A stretch of DNA of 64,000 nt from Streptococcus oralis (GCF_016028255.1 NZ_CP065707.1:759001-823000), one strand, 5' to 3'. Numbered from the stretch's first letter, positions 43,892-53,836 are shown. Program-made: numbers and translations. The notes: generated by a model from the letters alone, not told the origin.

Positions 43892-46228
43892 ATGAATACA
43901 AAAATACTAGAAACATTAGAATTTAATAAAATCAAAGCCTTGTTTGAACCTCATATCCTGACAGAACAGGGATTAGAGGAGCTAAAAGGTTTGGCTCCGA
44001 CTACCAAGGAGGATAAAATCAAACAGGCTTTTGCTGAGATGGAGGAAATGCAAGCCTTATTTGTGGAGCAGCCTCACTTTACCATCCTAGCGACACGTGA
44101 GATTTCAGCGGTTTGTAAGCGTCTGGAGATGGGGGCGGACCTCAATATCGAGGAGTTCCTGCTCCTCAAACGGGTCTTGCTTGCTAGCAGAGAGTTACAA
44201 AGTTTTTATGCCAATCTAGAAAACGTACGCTTGGAACAGTTGGTGAGGTGGTTTGAAAAACTCCATGATTTCCCACACTTGCAAGGAAGTCTCCAAGCCC
44301 TAAATGACGCAGGTTTTATCGAAAATTTCGCCAGCGAAGAACTAGCACGCATCCGTCGGAAAATCCATGATAGTGAGAGCCAAGTCCGAGATGTCTTACA
44401 AGACTTGCTCAAGCAAAAAGCTCAGATGTTGACGGAAGGGATTATCGCTAGTAGAAATGGCCGTCAGGTCTTACCTGTCAAGAATACCTACCGCAACAAG
44501 ATTGCAGGTGTTGTCCACGACATCTCTGCCAGCGGAAATACCGTCTATATCGAACCCCGTGAGGTCGTGAAACTAAGCGAAGAAATCGCTAGTCTGCGAG
44601 CTGATGAACGATATGAGATGATTCGCATCCTGCAGGAACTATCGGAACGGGTTCGTCCTCATGCTGCAGAAATCGCTAATGACGCTTGGATTATCGGGCA
44701 CCTAGATCTGATTCGTGCCAAAGTACGCTTTATCCAAGAAAGACAAGCAGTTGTTCCTCAACTTTCAGAGGATCAAGAGATTCAACTCCTTCATGTTCGC
44801 CATCCTTTGGTTAAAAATGCTGTCGCAAATGACGTACACTTTGGCAAGGAATTAACGGCCATTGTCATTACAGGTCCCAATACAGGTGGGAAGACCATCA
44901 TGCTCAAAACCCTGGGTTTGACTCAACTCATGGCCCAGTCAGGCTTGCCCATTCTAGCTGATAGGGGGAGCCGTGTCGGTATTTTCGAGGAAATCTTCGC
45001 GGATATTGGGGATGAGCAGTCTATCGAACAAAGCTTATCTACCTTCTCCAGTCACATGACCAATATCGTAGATATTCTTGGCAAAGTCAATCAGCACTCG
45101 CTCTTGTTGCTAGATGAGCTTGGGGCAGGTACCGATCCGCAGGAAGGAGCAGCCCTTGCTATGGCTATTCTGGAGGATCTTCGTCTGCGTCAGGTCAAGA
45201 CTATGGCGACGACCCACTATCCAGAGCTCAAGGCCTATGGTATTGAGACAGCCTTTGTGCAAAATGCCAGCATGGAATTTGATACAGCTAGTCTGCGTCC
45301 GACTTATCGCTTTATGCAGGGAGTTCCTGGTCGAAGTAATGCCTTTGAAATTGCCAAACGCCTGGGCTTGTCAGATGTCATCGTGGGTGATGCCAGTCAG
45401 CAGGCCAATCAAGATAATGATGTCAACCGTATCATTGAGCAACTGGAAGAGCAAACGATTGAAAGTCGCAAACGCTTGGACAATATCCGTGAGGTCGAGC
45501 AAGAAAACCTCAAGATGAACCGAGCACTCAAAAAACTTTACAATGAGCTCAATCGGGAAAAGGAAACTGAGCTCAACAAGGCGCGTGAACAGGCTGCTGA
45601 GATTGTGGAACTCGCTCTAAGTGAGAGTGACCAGATTCTCAAGAATCTTCACAGCAAGTCTCAACTCAAACCTCATGAAATCATTGAAGCCAAGGCTGAC
45701 CTGAAAAAACTGGCTCCTGAAAAAGTCGACTTATCTAAAAACAAGGTCCTTCAAAAAGCCAAGAAAAAACGAGCTCCAAAGGTTGGAGATGATATCGTGG
45801 TTCTCAGTTATGGTCAGCGTGGTACCCTGACCAATCAGCTTAAGGACGGCCGTTGGGAAGCCCAAGTCGGTTTGATCAAGATGACCTTGGAAGAGAAAGA
45901 ATTTGACCTTGTTCAGGCTCAGCAAGAAGCCCCAGTCAAGAAAAAACAAGTCAATGTCGTCAAACGTGCTTCTGGTCGTGGTCCGCAAGCGAGACTGGAT
46001 CTCCGAGGCAAACGGTACGAAGAGGCTATGAATGAGCTGGACGCCTTTATCGACCAAGCCCTGCTCAATAACATGGCGCAAGTCGACATCATCCATGGTA
46101 TCGGAACAGGAGTCATCCGTGAGGGCGTCACCAAATACCTGCAAAGAAACAAGCATGTCAAGAGTTTCGGCTATGCTCCACAAAATGCTGGAGGCAGTGG
46201 CGCCACCATTGTGACCTTTAGAGGATAG
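43892..46228 (+). CDS. mutS2: MutS2 family ATPase/endonuclease
   Basis: A 778-residue MutS paralogue without the mismatch-recognition domain. It has the helical clamp region, Walker A GPNTGGKT at 328-335, Walker [17 protein letters not shown], a long coiled coil, a KOW-like segment ([18 protein letters not shown]), and a C-terminal Smr nuclease domain ([32 protein letters not shown]). Family members suppress homologous recombination and, in Bacillus, split stalled ribosomes (established). Which role dominates here is unknown. Confidence 0.96.
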   Translation: MNTKILETLEFNKIKALFEPHILTEQGLEELKGLAPTTKEDKIKQAFAEMEEMQALFVEQPHFTILATREISAVCKRLEMGADLNIEEFLLLKRVLLASRELQSFYANLENVRLEQLVRWFEKLHDFPHLQGSLQALNDAGFIENFASEELARIRRKIHDSESQVRDVLQDLLKQKAQMLTEGIIASRNGRQVLPVKNTYRNKIAGVVHDISASGNTVYIEPREVVKLSEEIASLRADERYEMIRILQELSERVRPHAAEIANDAWIIGHLDLIRAKVRFIQERQAVVPQLSEDQEIQLLHVRHPLVKNAVANDVHFGKELTAIVITGPNTGGKTIMLKTLGLTQLMAQSGLPILADRGSRVGIFEEIFADIGDEQSIEQSLSTFSSHMTNIVDILGKVNQHSLLLLDELGAGTDPQEGAALAMAILEDLRLRQVKTMATTHYPELKAYGIETAFVQNASMEFDTASLRPTYRFMQGVPGRSNAFEIAKRLGLSDVIVGDASQQANQDNDVNRIIEQLEEQTIESRKRLDNIREVEQENLKMNRALKKLYNELNREKETELNKAREQAAEIVELALSESDQILKNLHSKSQLKPHEIIEAKADLKKLAPEKVDLSKNKVLQKAKKKRAPKVGDDIVVLSYGQRGTLTNQLKDGRWEAQVGLIKMTLEEKEFDLVQAQQEAPVKKKQVNVVKRASGRGPQARLDLRGKRYEEAMNELDAFIDQALLNNMAQVDIIHGIGTGVIREGVTKYLQRNKHVKSFGYAPQNAGGSGATIVTFRG

Positions 46229-46292
46229 AGAGAAGAAGGAGTCAATCTTTCTGAAAAAAAGAAATGAAAACTAAAAATTTTCATAGAAAACA

Positions 46293-46321
46293 TTGACAAA
46301 GGCTAACTTTTCTTGTAGAAT
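46293..46321 (+). promoter_or_regulatory. Promoter of the glycine riboswitch-symporter unit
   Basis: TTGACA (46293-46298), 17-bp spacer, TAGAAT (46316-46321), about 70 bases before the aptamer. Confidence 0.85.
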
Positions 46322-46349
46322 AATAAAAAATAAAATACCAACACCGAAT

Positions 46350-46550
46350 GAAGTTTAATAGAAATGGAGAAAGGTTTGTTTTCCATGACTGTAAATGGAC
46401 GGAACTCTGGAGAGACCGTAAAGGCACCGAAGGGGCAAGGCAGGCAACTGCTCAAACTCTCAGGTAAAAGGACAGAGCTAAGATAGACCGCTTTTTGGCA
46501 TTTATCTAAGCATTCCAGAGTACATGTATCCTGCATGTGCTCTTTCTTTT
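46350..46550 (+). promoter_or_regulatory. Glycine riboswitch with terminator platform
   Basis: The conserved glycine aptamer core spans about 46397-46477: ACTCTGGAGAG, CACCGAAGGGGCAA and AACTCTCAGGTAAAAGG ending in GACAGAG. Only one full aptamer is visible; a short ATGGA...TCCAT hairpin precedes it (about 46363-46385), as in singlet glycine riboswitches with a partial partner. Downstream, AGAGTACATG (46517-46526) pairs with CATGTGCTCT (46534-46543) and a T-rich tail, forming the terminator of the expression platform. It fills most of the 347-base gap between mutS2 and the symporter and should tie symporter expression to glycine level. Whether glycine turns it on or off cannot be read safely. 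Confidence 0.92.
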
Positions 46551-46575
46551 GGGGTTGAAAAGATAGGAGAAGGAT

Positions 46576-47898
46576 ATGTTAGAATTGCTAAAAGCGCTTG
46601 ATGCTTTCGTTTGGGGGCCTCCCCTCTTGATCTTATTGGTCGGAACAGGTATCTATTTGACCATCCGACTAGGCCTTTTACAAGTGGCACGTCTTCCAAA
46701 GGCCTTTCAGTTGATCTTTACCAAGGATAAGGGGCATGGCGATGTGTCGAGCTTTGCCGCTTTATGTACGGCTCTAGCCGCCACCGTTGGTACGGGAAAC
46801 ATCATCGGGGTCGCGACAGCCATCAAGGTTGGTGGGCCAGGCGCTCTCTTTTGGATGTGGATGGCAGCCTTTTTTGGGATGGCGACCAAATATGCCGAAG
46901 GCTTGCTGGCTATCAAATACCGTAGCAAGGATGCAAACGGCGCTGTAGCTGGAGGGCCCATGCACTACATCCTTTTGGGGATGGGAGAAAAGTGGCGCCC
47001 CCTTGCTATCTTCTTTGCCCTAGCGGGTGTATTGGTAGCCCTTCTAGGGATTGGTACCTTCACCCAAGTCAATTCGATTACAGAATCTATCCAAAATACA
47101 GCTCAAATTGATCCAGCTATCACAGCTCTCGTTTTGTCTGTTTTTGTAGCGATTGCAGTCTTTGGTGGACTCAAATCTATTTCTAAGGTTTCGACAGCAG
47201 TTGTTCCATTTATGGCTATTGTCTATATTTTGGGAACTCTTACAGTTATTCTCTTTAATATTGAGAAAATCCCAGCCACACTTGCCCTCATCTTTACTTC
47301 AGCCTTTAGTCCAGCGGCTGCAGTAGGTGGTTTTGCAGGTGCCAGCATTCGGATGGCTATCCAAAATGGTGTGGCGCGAGGAGTCTTCTCTAACGAATCT
47401 GGCCTAGGATCAGCTCCGATTGCAGCTGCTGCGGCTAAGACAAATGAACCAGTAGAGCAAGGCTTGATTTCCATGACAGGAACTTTTATTGACACCCTCA
47501 TTATCTGTACTCTGACAGGTTTGACTATCTTAGTAACTGGGGCTTGGAGCGGTGATTTGAATGGAGTAGCCCTTACCCAGTCAGCCTTTTCAACAGTTTT
47601 TTCACATTTTGGTTCCGTTCTTTTGACCATATTTTTGGTTCTCTTTGCCTTTACGACAATTCTCGGCTGGAATTACTACGGAGAGCGCTGTTTCGAGTTT
47701 CTCTTTGGCGTTCGCTTTATCTGGCTCTATCGAGTGGTCTTTGTGTTCATGGTCTTGCTGGGAGGTTTTATCGAGTTGGACATGGTCTGGATTATTGCAG
47801 ATATCGTCAATGCCTTGATGGCTCTACCGAACTTGATTGCCCTTTTGGTCTTGTCGCCAGTAGTTGTTGCTGAGACTAAGAAGTATTTTAAGAACTAA
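46576..47898 (+). CDS. Alanine/glycine:cation symporter (AGCS family)
   Basis: A 440-residue membrane transporter with about eleven helices. Family marks include GTGNIIGVATAIKVGGPGALFWMW, GPMHYILLGMG and SNESGLGSAPIAAAAAKT. It imports alanine, glycine or related amino acids with sodium or protons. The glycine riboswitch directly upstream points to glycine as a substrate. GGAGAAGGAT precedes the start. A strong terminator follows. Confidence 0.95.
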   Translation: MLELLKALDAFVWGPPLLILLVGTGIYLTIRLGLLQVARLPKAFQLIFTKDKGHGDVSSFAALCTALAATVGTGNIIGVATAIKVGGPGALFWMWMAAFFGMATKYAEGLLAIKYRSKDANGAVAGGPMHYILLGMGEKWRPLAIFFALAGVLVALLGIGTFTQVNSITESIQNTAQIDPAITALVLSVFVAIAVFGGLKSISKVSTAVVPFMAIVYILGTLTVILFNIEKIPATLALIFTSAFSPAAAVGGFAGASIRMAIQNGVARGVFSNESGLGSAPIAAAAAKTNEPVEQGLISMTGTFIDTLIICTLTGLTILVTGAWSGDLNGVALTQSAFSTVFSHFGSVLLTIFLVLFAFTTILGWNYYGERCFEFLFGVRFIWLYRVVFVFMVLLGGFIELDMVWIIADIVNALMALPNLIALLVLSPVVVAETKKYFKN

Positions 47899-47901
47899 TC
47901 C

Positions 47902-47927
47902 AATCACACTTTTAGTGTGATTTTTTC
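47902..47927 (+). terminator. Terminator of the symporter gene
   Basis: AATCACACT (47902-47910) pairs with AGTGTGATT (47914-47922), followed by T residues. Confidence 0.88.
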
Positions 47928-48028
47928 ATTTCATAAACATTTCCTATCATGGCAATTGAAAATATATATTATCCAAAGAAGAAATTCTATGATAGACTAA
48001 ATGACAATAAAATGAAAAGAGGTTTCTT

Positions 48029-48577
48029 ATGACAACATTTACCATCCACACAGTAGAATCAGCACCAGCAGAAGTGAAAGAAGTTCTTGAAACAGTACAA
48101 AAAGATAATAATGGCTATATTCCCAACCTAATCGGTCTCTTGGCCAATGCCCCAACCGCGCTTGAAGCCTACCGAACTGTCGGAGCCATCAACCGTCGCA
48201 ATAGTCTGACACCAGTGGAACGTGAAGTGGTGCAAATCACAGCTGCTGTAACCAATGGTTGTGCTTTCTGTGTCGCAGGTCACACAGCCTTTTCAATCAA
48301 ACAAATCCAGATGAATGATGATCTTCTCCAAGCTCTCCGCAACCGTACTCCAATCGAGACAGACCCAAAACTAGATACTCTAGCTAAGTTTACCTTGGCG
48401 GTCATCAATACCAAAGGGCGTGTAGGAGATGAAGCCTTGGCTGAATTTTTGGAAGCTGGCTATACGCAACAAAATGCCTTGGATGTGGTTCTCGGTGTCA
48501 GTCTAGCAAGCCTCTGTAACTATGCCAACAACCTAGCCAATACGCCAATCAATCCAGAATTGCAACCCTATGCCTAG
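48029..48577 (+). CDS. Carboxymuconolactone decarboxylase / AhpD-like protein
   Basis: A 182-residue helical protein of the CMD/AhpD family. It has the peroxidase-type motif C78-A-F-C81 with H85 (TNGCAFCVAGHTAF) preceded by E64 (VEREVVQI), the arrangement found in alkylhydroperoxidase D enzymes. It probably reduces organic peroxides or acts as a thiol oxidoreductase; the electron donor is unknown. It is a single-gene unit. A perfect 7-bp inverted repeat, CTATCAT/ATGATAG (47944-47950, 47989-47995), lies upstream and could be an operator. Confidence 0.82.
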   Translation: MTTFTIHTVESAPAEVKEVLETVQKDNNGYIPNLIGLLANAPTALEAYRTVGAINRRNSLTPVEREVVQITAAVTNGCAFCVAGHTAFSIKQIQMNDDLLQALRNRTPIETDPKLDTLAKFTLAVINTKGRVGDEALAEFLEAGYTQQNALDVVLGVSLASLCNYANNLANTPINPELQPYA

Positions 48578-48592
48578 TTCGAATCATAAATA

Positions 48593-48628
48593 AAAAATGA
48601 AGGCTGATCTACCCAGTCTTCATTTTTC
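48593..48628 (+). terminator. Terminator of the AhpD-like gene
   Basis: AAAAATGAAG (48593-48602) pairs with CTTCATTTTT (48618-48627), with CTG/CAG pairing further inside. Confidence 0.85.
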
Positions 48629-48650
48629 TATGCTATTTCAAAGACTTTTA

Positions 48651-48659
48651 TGCTATACT
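48651..48659 (+). promoter_or_regulatory. Extended -10 promoter of the TDT transporter gene
   Basis: TGCTATACT is a TGn-extended -10 with no good -35; the gene starts 28 bases later with GGAGG. Confidence 0.55.
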
Positions 48660-48687
48660 GATAATAATATGATTAACGGAGGTTGCC

Positions 48688-49587
48688 ATGAAAAAACTCC
48701 CCTTGGTATTTTCTGGTTGTTTGTTAGGTTTGGCAGGTGCAGGAAACTTGATTGCGGATACTTGGCCTGTTCTTTCGCACCTATTTAGTTTGACTGGATT
48801 GGTCTTATGGATTTTCTTTCTGATTCTTCATCTTTTTAATTGGGAAGAAACCAAGAAAGAATTGACCAAGCCCCCTCTTTTATCTGGTATAGCTACCTTT
48901 CCTATGGCGGGGATGATTTTATCGACCTATGTCTTTCGTTTGTTCCCTCATCTTCCTTTGATATCACAAGGGCTCTGGTGGTTTTCCTTTCTCTTGGACC
49001 TCGCTTTAATCACTTACTTTACCATTAAATTTGCCTGTCCAGGCAAGAGAGTCAATGCGACTCCTAGCTGGACGGTGCTCTATGTGGGGATAGCAGTAGC
49101 TGCCTTGACCTATCCTCTGGTAGGCATCGTTGAAATTGCCAATACGACCTTGAGTTTTGGTTTTGTCTTGACTTTCTATCTTTATCCCCTTATTTATAGG
49201 GATTTAAAGAAAACTCCACTCCCAGTAGCCTTGCTTGGACAGGAAGGAATCTATTGTGCTCCCTTTTCCCTACTCTTGGCCTCACTAGTTCGAGTTGGAG
49301 GGGCAAGCTTGCCAACATGGCTCTTAATCGTCATGATTTTGGCGTCTCAATCTTTCTTTTTCTTCGTTTTGACTCGCTTGCCTAATATTTTAAAACAAGG
49401 CTTTCAACCAGCCTTCTCAGCCCTCACCTTCCCAACCATTATCACAGCTACCTCGCTCAAGATGGCTCAGGGAATTTTGAAACTTCCATTTCTGGATTAT
49501 CTGGTGTTTGCTGAAACGGTTATATGCCTCACTATTTTACTCTTTGTCTTGAGTGGTTATCTGATTTGGTTACGAAAAAAGGTCTAG
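48688..49587 (+). CDS. TDT (SLAC1/TehA-like) family transporter
   Basis: A 299-residue membrane protein with about ten hydrophobic segments, starting KKLPLVFSGCLLGLAGAGNL, typical of the tellurite-resistance/dicarboxylate transporter family. Relatives are anion channels or malate permeases. The pneumococcal homologue was once labelled a putative exfoliative toxin (from memory), a label not supported by this sequence. The substrate is unknown. The stop codon lies inside the terminator stem that follows. Confidence 0.8.
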   Translation: MKKLPLVFSGCLLGLAGAGNLIADTWPVLSHLFSLTGLVLWIFFLILHLFNWEETKKELTKPPLLSGIATFPMAGMILSTYVFRLFPHLPLISQGLWWFSFLLDLALITYFTIKFACPGKRVNATPSWTVLYVGIAVAALTYPLVGIVEIANTTLSFGFVLTFYLYPLIYRDLKKTPLPVALLGQEGIYCAPFSLLLASLVRVGGASLPTWLLIVMILASQSFFFFVLTRLPNILKQGFQPAFSALTFPTIITATSLKMAQGILKLPFLDYLVFAETVICLTILLFVLSGYLIWLRKKV

Positions 49588-49616
49588 CTATTATCTAGCT
49601 AGGCCTTATTTTTTAT
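49579..49616. terminator. Bidirectional terminator between the TDT gene and serS
   Basis: AAGGTCTAGCTA (49579-49590) pairs with TAGCTAGGCCTT (49596-49607), twelve pairs with one G-T, with A-run before and T-run after, so it can stop both convergent genes. Confidence 0.9.
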
Positions 49617-50887
49617 GGTTTGATAACTTCAGCTCCACCCATGTATGGACGAAGTGCTTCTGGAATAGTTACAGAACCATCTTCATTTTGGTAGTTTTCA
49701 AGAATAGCAGCCACCGTACGTCCAACTGCAAGTCCAGAACCGTTCAAGGTGTGAAGGAGTTTCACCTTGCCATCGGCTTCGTCACGGTAACGGATTTGAG
49801 CACGACGAGCTTGGAAATCTTCTGTGTTAGAGCAGCTAGAGATTTCACGGTAGGTATTTTGCGCCGGAATCCAAACTTCCAAGTCGTAAGTCTTAGCAGC
49901 TGAGAAGCCCATATCTCCAGTAGAGAGCGCAACCACATGGTATGGAAGGTTGAGTTTTTGAAGGATGTTTTCAGCGTTGGCTGTCATTTTTTCCAATTCT
50001 TCGTAAGATTCTTCTGGTTTGGCAAACTTGACCATTTCAACCTTGTGGAATTGGTGCAAACGAATCAAGCCACGTGTGTCACGACCAGCAGAACCCGCTT
50101 CAGAACGGAATGATGGGCTCATGGCAGTGAAGTAGATTGGCAGGTCTTTTCCGTCAAGGATTTCATCACGGTAGTAGTTTGTAAGAGGCACTTCAGCTGT
50201 AGGAATGAGGACATAATTAGTGTCTTTCAATTCAAAAGTATCTTCCTTGAATTTTGGATATTGACCAGTACCAAACATAGAATCATGGTTGACCATGTAT
50301 GGTGTGATGACTTCAGTATAGCCCTCTTTTCCATGTTCATCCAACATGAAGTTGTAGATAGCACGTTCCAAACGAGCCCCAAGTCCTTTATAGAAGAGGA
50401 AGCGAGCGCCTGTTACTTTACCGCCACGTTCCCAGTCAAGGATACCCAGGTCTTCCCCAAGATCCCAGTGAGCTTTTGGTTCGAAGTCAAACTCGCGTGG
50501 AGTTCCCCAACGGCGAACTTCGACGTTGTCATCCTCATCAGCTCCAACAGGAACGCTGTCAGCTGGGATGTTTGGAAGAGTAGTGGTAAATTCTGTCAAT
50601 TTAGCATCGATTTCTGCCAATTCAGCATCGAGAGATTTGACTTCAGCAGAGAGAGTTTGCATTGCAGCAATCTTGTCATCGGCATTTTCTTTGTTGCGCT
50701 TGGCTTGAGCAATCTCTGCAGAAACTGTGTTACGTTCTGCCTTGAGATTTTCAACCTTGACCAAGATGTCACGACGTTTAGCGTCGATTTCTTTCATTTC
50801 GTTAAGGATAGCAGCATCTACACCACGTGTAGCTAGTTTTTCAGCGACAGCATCAAAGTCTGTACGAATACGTTTGATATCTAACAT
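49613..50887 (-). CDS. serS: Seryl-tRNA synthetase
   Basis: A 424-residue class II synthetase that charges tRNA-Ser. The N-terminal long coiled-coil arm (about 30-105) contacts the tRNA variable arm. The catalytic core shows [16 protein letters not shown], the motif 2 loop [24 protein letters not shown] and the motif 3 [17 protein letters not shown]. The start at 50887 is chosen because AAGGAG lies just upstream and the upstream in-frame ATG falls in the T-box terminator. Expression is set by the T-box leader. Confidence 0.97.
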   Translation of the reverse strand: MLDIKRIRTDFDAVAEKLATRGVDAAILNEMKEIDAKRRDILVKVENLKAERNTVSAEIAQAKRNKENADDKIAAMQTLSAEVKSLDAELAEIDAKLTEFTTTLPNIPADSVPVGADEDDNVEVRRWGTPREFDFEPKAHWDLGEDLGILDWERGGKVTGARFLFYKGLGARLERAIYNFMLDEHGKEGYTEVITPYMVNHDSMFGTGQYPKFKEDTFELKDTNYVLIPTAEVPLTNYYRDEILDGKDLPIYFTAMSPSFRSEAGSAGRDTRGLIRLHQFHKVEMVKFAKPEESYEELEKMTANAENILQKLNLPYHVVALSTGDMGFSAAKTYDLEVWIPAQNTYREISSCSNTEDFQARRAQIRYRDEADGKVKLLHTLNGSGLAVGRTVAAILENYQNEDGSVTIPEALRPYMGGAEVIKP

Positions 50888-50902
50888 AAGAACTCCTTTA
50901 TG

Positions 50903-51078
50903 AAAAAAGCACACCTAACAAAGCGTTGGAGTGGCAGGGCCACGGTTCCATCCAACTTCACAGGTGTGCACTTGATTCTGTATTTAATTGTTGATAACGG
51001 TAGAATTTCACTTATCTCCCCTATCTGCTCGCAGCACCCGCAGACTTTCTGAAAGAAGAGGATAACCTACTTATCCGT
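50903..51078 (-). promoter_or_regulatory. T-box riboswitch of serS, UCU (Ser) specifier
   Basis: On the minus strand the leader runs from about 51078 to 50903. The T-box sequence AAGTTGGATGGAACCGTGG lies at 50958-50940. The candidate specifier is TCT at 51004-51002 in GAAATTCTACC, a serine codon followed by a purine. AGGTGTGC at 50916-50909 pairs with GCACACCT at 50969-50962 to form the terminator with a six-T tail. Uncharged tRNA-Ser would favour the antiterminator and raise serS expression. Confidence 0.93.
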
Positions 51079-51085
51079 TGCTATG

Positions 51086-51114
51086 ATTATACTAAAGTTT
51101 CTACTTTTTTGCAA
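51086..51114 (-). promoter_or_regulatory. Promoter of the serS T-box leader
   Basis: Minus strand TTGCAA (51114-51109), 17-bp spacer, TATAAT (51091-51086). It overlaps the 3' end of the DUF956 gene. Confidence 0.8.
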
Positions 51115-51472
51115 ATAGATTTTTAAGTTTTTGTCCAATGGTCTGGAGTAGAGTCGGAAGTTTCACAACCTTTTCGTTTCCTAATTTTTCCCGAGCGATT
51201 TTGAGGATAGCTCCAGAGTCTTTTGAAGCGAAAAGGAATTTTCCTTGATCGGTGAAGACTTCAAAGTGACGGCTGATCTTGCGACCACTTACATTAGCTC
51301 CTATTTGCTGAATGCTGGACCAGGGAATCTGGATATATTGTTCGACATTGACATCGGGATAAAACTCCAAGGCTTGGTCCCCGACTAGAAATTTTCCAAC
51401 TTTTCCAGAGATAGAGAGGTAAGATGTTCCAGTGGTTTGGAGGTCAATGACTTTATTGAGAGATTGGGCCAT
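51101..51472 (-). CDS. DUF956 (ManO-like) protein
   Basis: A 123-residue protein with the DUF956 pattern (TGTSYLSISGKVGKFLVGDQALEFY, VEQYIQIPWSSIQQIGANVSGRKI). In many lactic acid bacteria the family member lies beside the mannose PTS and is called ManO. Here it follows lysC by two bases with no PTS genes near. The fold resembles a PH-like small barrel; its role is unknown. The serS promoter sits over its stop codon. Confidence 0.8.
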   Translation of the reverse strand: MAQSLNKVIDLQTTGTSYLSISGKVGKFLVGDQALEFYPDVNVEQYIQIPWSSIQQIGANVSGRKISRHFEVFTDQGKFLFASKDSGAILKIAREKLGNEKVVKLPTLLQTIGQKLKNLFAKK

Positions 51473-51474
51473 GA

Positions 51475-52839
51475 TTAGTCTTCCTTACTTTCATCGAAAA
51501 AGGCATGGTAGAGAGCCTTGATAGCAGCCTTTTCTTGGTCTTTATTGACAACAAACATGATGGAAACTTCACTTGAACCTTGGGACATCATCTGGATGTT
51601 GATTTTATTCTCAGACAAAGCACGTGTTGCAGTAGCAGTTACCCCGATGTGACTCTTCATTTTTTCTCCGACAATCATAATGATGGAAAGGTCATGTTCG
51701 ATTTCGGCATGGTCCACTTCAGCCTTTTGAACCAACTGACGAAGGATTTCTTCTTCCTTGATAGGAGTTAGTTCGCGAGAACGGAGAATGATTGAAAGAT
51801 CATCGATACCAGTTGGCATGTGCTCCCAACCGATGTTAAGATCTTCAAGGATTTGCAGAACCTTACGTCCAAATCCAACTTCACGGTTCATGAGGTATTT
51901 CGACATGTTGATGCTGACAAAGCCAGAATCACCAGCGATTCCAACGACTGGGAATTTATCACTGCTATGCTTTAGAACGATACGAGTACCCGGATGGTCA
52001 GGGTTATTGGTATTTTTGATAACGAGAGGGATTTTTCCCCGGTAGGCAGGGAGCAGGGCTTCATCGTGAAGAACTGAGAAACCTGCATAAGCCAATTCCC
52101 GCATTTCACGGTAGGTCAACTCAGGGATTGAGTGTGGTTGGTGAATGATACCCGGATGGGCAGCAAAGATACCGTCTACGTCCGTAAAGTTTTCATAGAG
52201 ATCAGCCTTAACACCTGCAGCGATGATGGAACCTGTTATATCGGATCCGCCACGGGAGAAGGTACAGATTTGATTTTCCTTAGTGACCCCAAAGAAACCA
52301 GGGATAACAAGGACTTCGTTGCTGTCAGCTAAGCCTTCAATCTTGTCATAGCTAGATGGAATGATGCGAGCATTCCCAGGTTCGCTTGTTACAACGATTC
52401 CAGCTTCTCTTGGATGAACATAACGTGCATCGATGCCGTTTTGGTTAAAGTAGGCTGCAATAAGTTTGGCGTTGTTATTCTCTCCAGCCGCTAGGAAGGT
52501 GTCATAGAGAAAGTCATTTTCCTCAATAGGAAGAGTCGCTAAGGCACGGATGCTTTTAGAAATTTTTTCTAGAACGGATGGTTTTAAGCCTAGTTCGCTC
52601 ACCATAGCCGCATAGCGATCGATAATCCAGTTTTGGCTCTTGCTGATATCATTTCCCGCTACATAGTCACGATAGTATTTGATCAAGGCATCTGTAACCT
52701 TGGTATCTTCAGAATTGCGTTTACCCGGTGCAGAAACGACTACAAAACGGCGTTCTTTATCGCTTTTAACGATGTTTAAAACTTTTTCTAACTGACTAGC
52801 AGAGGCAAGAGAGCTTCCGCCAAATTTTACAACCTTCAT
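51475..52839 (-). CDS. lysC: Aspartate kinase
   Basis: A 454-residue enzyme that phosphorylates aspartate, the first step to lysine, threonine and methionine. It begins MKVVKFGGSSLASASQL, has the catalytic region FLAAGENNNAKLIA and FSRGGSDITGSIIA, and ends in two ACT domains (VSINMSKYLMNREVGF and IIMIVGEKMKSHIGV) for feedback control. The single-gene symbol is uncertain because paralogue names vary in streptococci (lysC, thrA). It has its own promoter and is co-transcribed with the DUF956 gene. Confidence 0.93.
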   Translation of the reverse strand: MKVVKFGGSSLASASQLEKVLNIVKSDKERRFVVVSAPGKRNSEDTKVTDALIKYYRDYVAGNDISKSQNWIIDRYAAMVSELGLKPSVLEKISKSIRALATLPIEENDFLYDTFLAAGENNNAKLIAAYFNQNGIDARYVHPREAGIVVTSEPGNARIIPSSYDKIEGLADSNEVLVIPGFFGVTKENQICTFSRGGSDITGSIIAAGVKADLYENFTDVDGIFAAHPGIIHQPHSIPELTYREMRELAYAGFSVLHDEALLPAYRGKIPLVIKNTNNPDHPGTRIVLKHSSDKFPVVGIAGDSGFVSINMSKYLMNREVGFGRKVLQILEDLNIGWEHMPTGIDDLSIILRSRELTPIKEEEILRQLVQKAEVDHAEIEHDLSIIMIVGEKMKSHIGVTATATRALSENKINIQMMSQGSSEVSIMFVVNKDQEKAAIKALYHAFFDESKED

Positions 52840-52868
52840 AGGGACTCCTCAAGTAAGTATTTTATACG

Positions 52869-52897
52869 ATTATAGCAGAAAGAGGGGCTTTTTTCAA
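52869..52897 (-). promoter_or_regulatory. Promoter of lysC
   Basis: Minus strand TTGAAA (52897-52892), 17-bp spacer, TATAAT (52874-52869). Confidence 0.82.
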
Positions 52898-52971
52898 TGA
52901 AGAAAATACTAGGGCCTTTAGGATAAAGTGAGCGTTTTTTATCAGCTGAGACACTTTCCTTTAGTTTTTCC

Positions 52972-53000
52972 TTGCCTCTTTATCTAAAAAAAGGTATACT
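52972..53000 (+). promoter_or_regulatory. Promoter of fabM
   Basis: TTGCCT (52972-52977), 17-bp spacer, TATACT (52995-53000), with AAAGGAG before the fabM start. No FabT palindrome is evident here. Confidence 0.75.
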
Positions 53001-53042
53001 TTGACAATGAAATAATTTTATCACCTTATAAAAGGAGAAGCT

Positions 53043-53828
53043 ATGAATCATATCTTATATCAGATCGTAGATGATCTTGCTATCATCACTTTGAATCGTC
53101 CCGAAGTGGCAAACGGTTTCCATATCCCAATGTGTGAGGAAATTTTAGAAGCTTTGACTCTAGCAGAGCAGGATCAAACTGTTCAGTTTATCTTGATTAA
53201 CGCTAATGGGAAGGTCTTTTCAGTTGGGGGAGATCTGGTTGAGATGAAACGTGCAGTGGATGAAGATGATATCCCATCTTTGAATAAGATTGCAGAATTA
53301 GTCAATACAATTTCTTTTAAAATCAAGCAAATTCCTAAACCTGTTTTGATGGAGGTAGATGGAGCGGTTGCTGGTGCTGCAGCTAATATGGCAGTGGCAG
53401 TCGATTTTTGTTTGGCGACTGACAAGGCAAAATTCATCCAAGCCTTTGTTGGAGTTGGATTGGCGCCAGATGCTGGTGGAATCCATCTCTTGAGTCGTAG
53501 TATCGGGGTAACACGGGCTGCGCAACTTGCCATGACAGGAGAAGCTTTGACTGCGGAAAAAGCACTGGAATGGGGCGTGGTATACCGTGTCTGCGAAGCT
53601 GATAAATTAGAAAAAACTAGAGAACAAGTTCTGAAGAAATTAAGACGAGGCTCAGCAAACTCATACGCAGCCATTAAAAAGTTGGTTTGGGAAAGCCAAT
53701 TTAAGGATTGGCAGAATTATGCTGAATTAGAATTGAAACTGCAAGAATCGTTGTCTTTGACTGAAGATTTTAAAGAAGGAGTCCGAGCTCATTCTGAAAG
53801 AAGACGGCCAAAATTTTCAGGAAAATAA
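53043..53828 (+). CDS. fabM: trans-2-decenoyl-ACP isomerase FabM
   Basis: A 261-residue crotonase-fold enzyme that converts trans-2- to cis-3-decenoyl-ACP and so starts the unsaturated fatty acid branch. The oxyanion-hole segments are [15 protein letters not shown] and [17 protein letters not shown]. It is often misnamed enoyl-CoA hydratase; the position at the head of the fab cluster makes FabM the right call. It appears to have its own promoter, apart from the FabT-controlled unit that follows. Confidence 0.95.
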   Translation: MNHILYQIVDDLAIITLNRPEVANGFHIPMCEEILEALTLAEQDQTVQFILINANGKVFSVGGDLVEMKRAVDEDDIPSLNKIAELVNTISFKIKQIPKPVLMEVDGAVAGAAANMAVAVDFCLATDKAKFIQAFVGVGLAPDAGGIHLLSRSIGVTRAAQLAMTGEALTAEKALEWGVVYRVCEADKLEKTREQVLKKLRRGSANSYAAIKKLVWESQFKDWQNYAELELKLQESLSLTEDFKEGVRAHSERRRPKFSGK

Positions 53829-53836
53829 AAAAATAC

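Noticed and set aside
46263..46283. ATGAAAA/TTTTCAT hairpin after mutS2 as a terminator
   Set aside because: AT-only stem without a T-run; too weak to call.
49688..50836. Plus-strand frames up to 191 codons opposite serS
   Set aside because: Shadow frames of a strongly biased coding sequence; no start context and no family.
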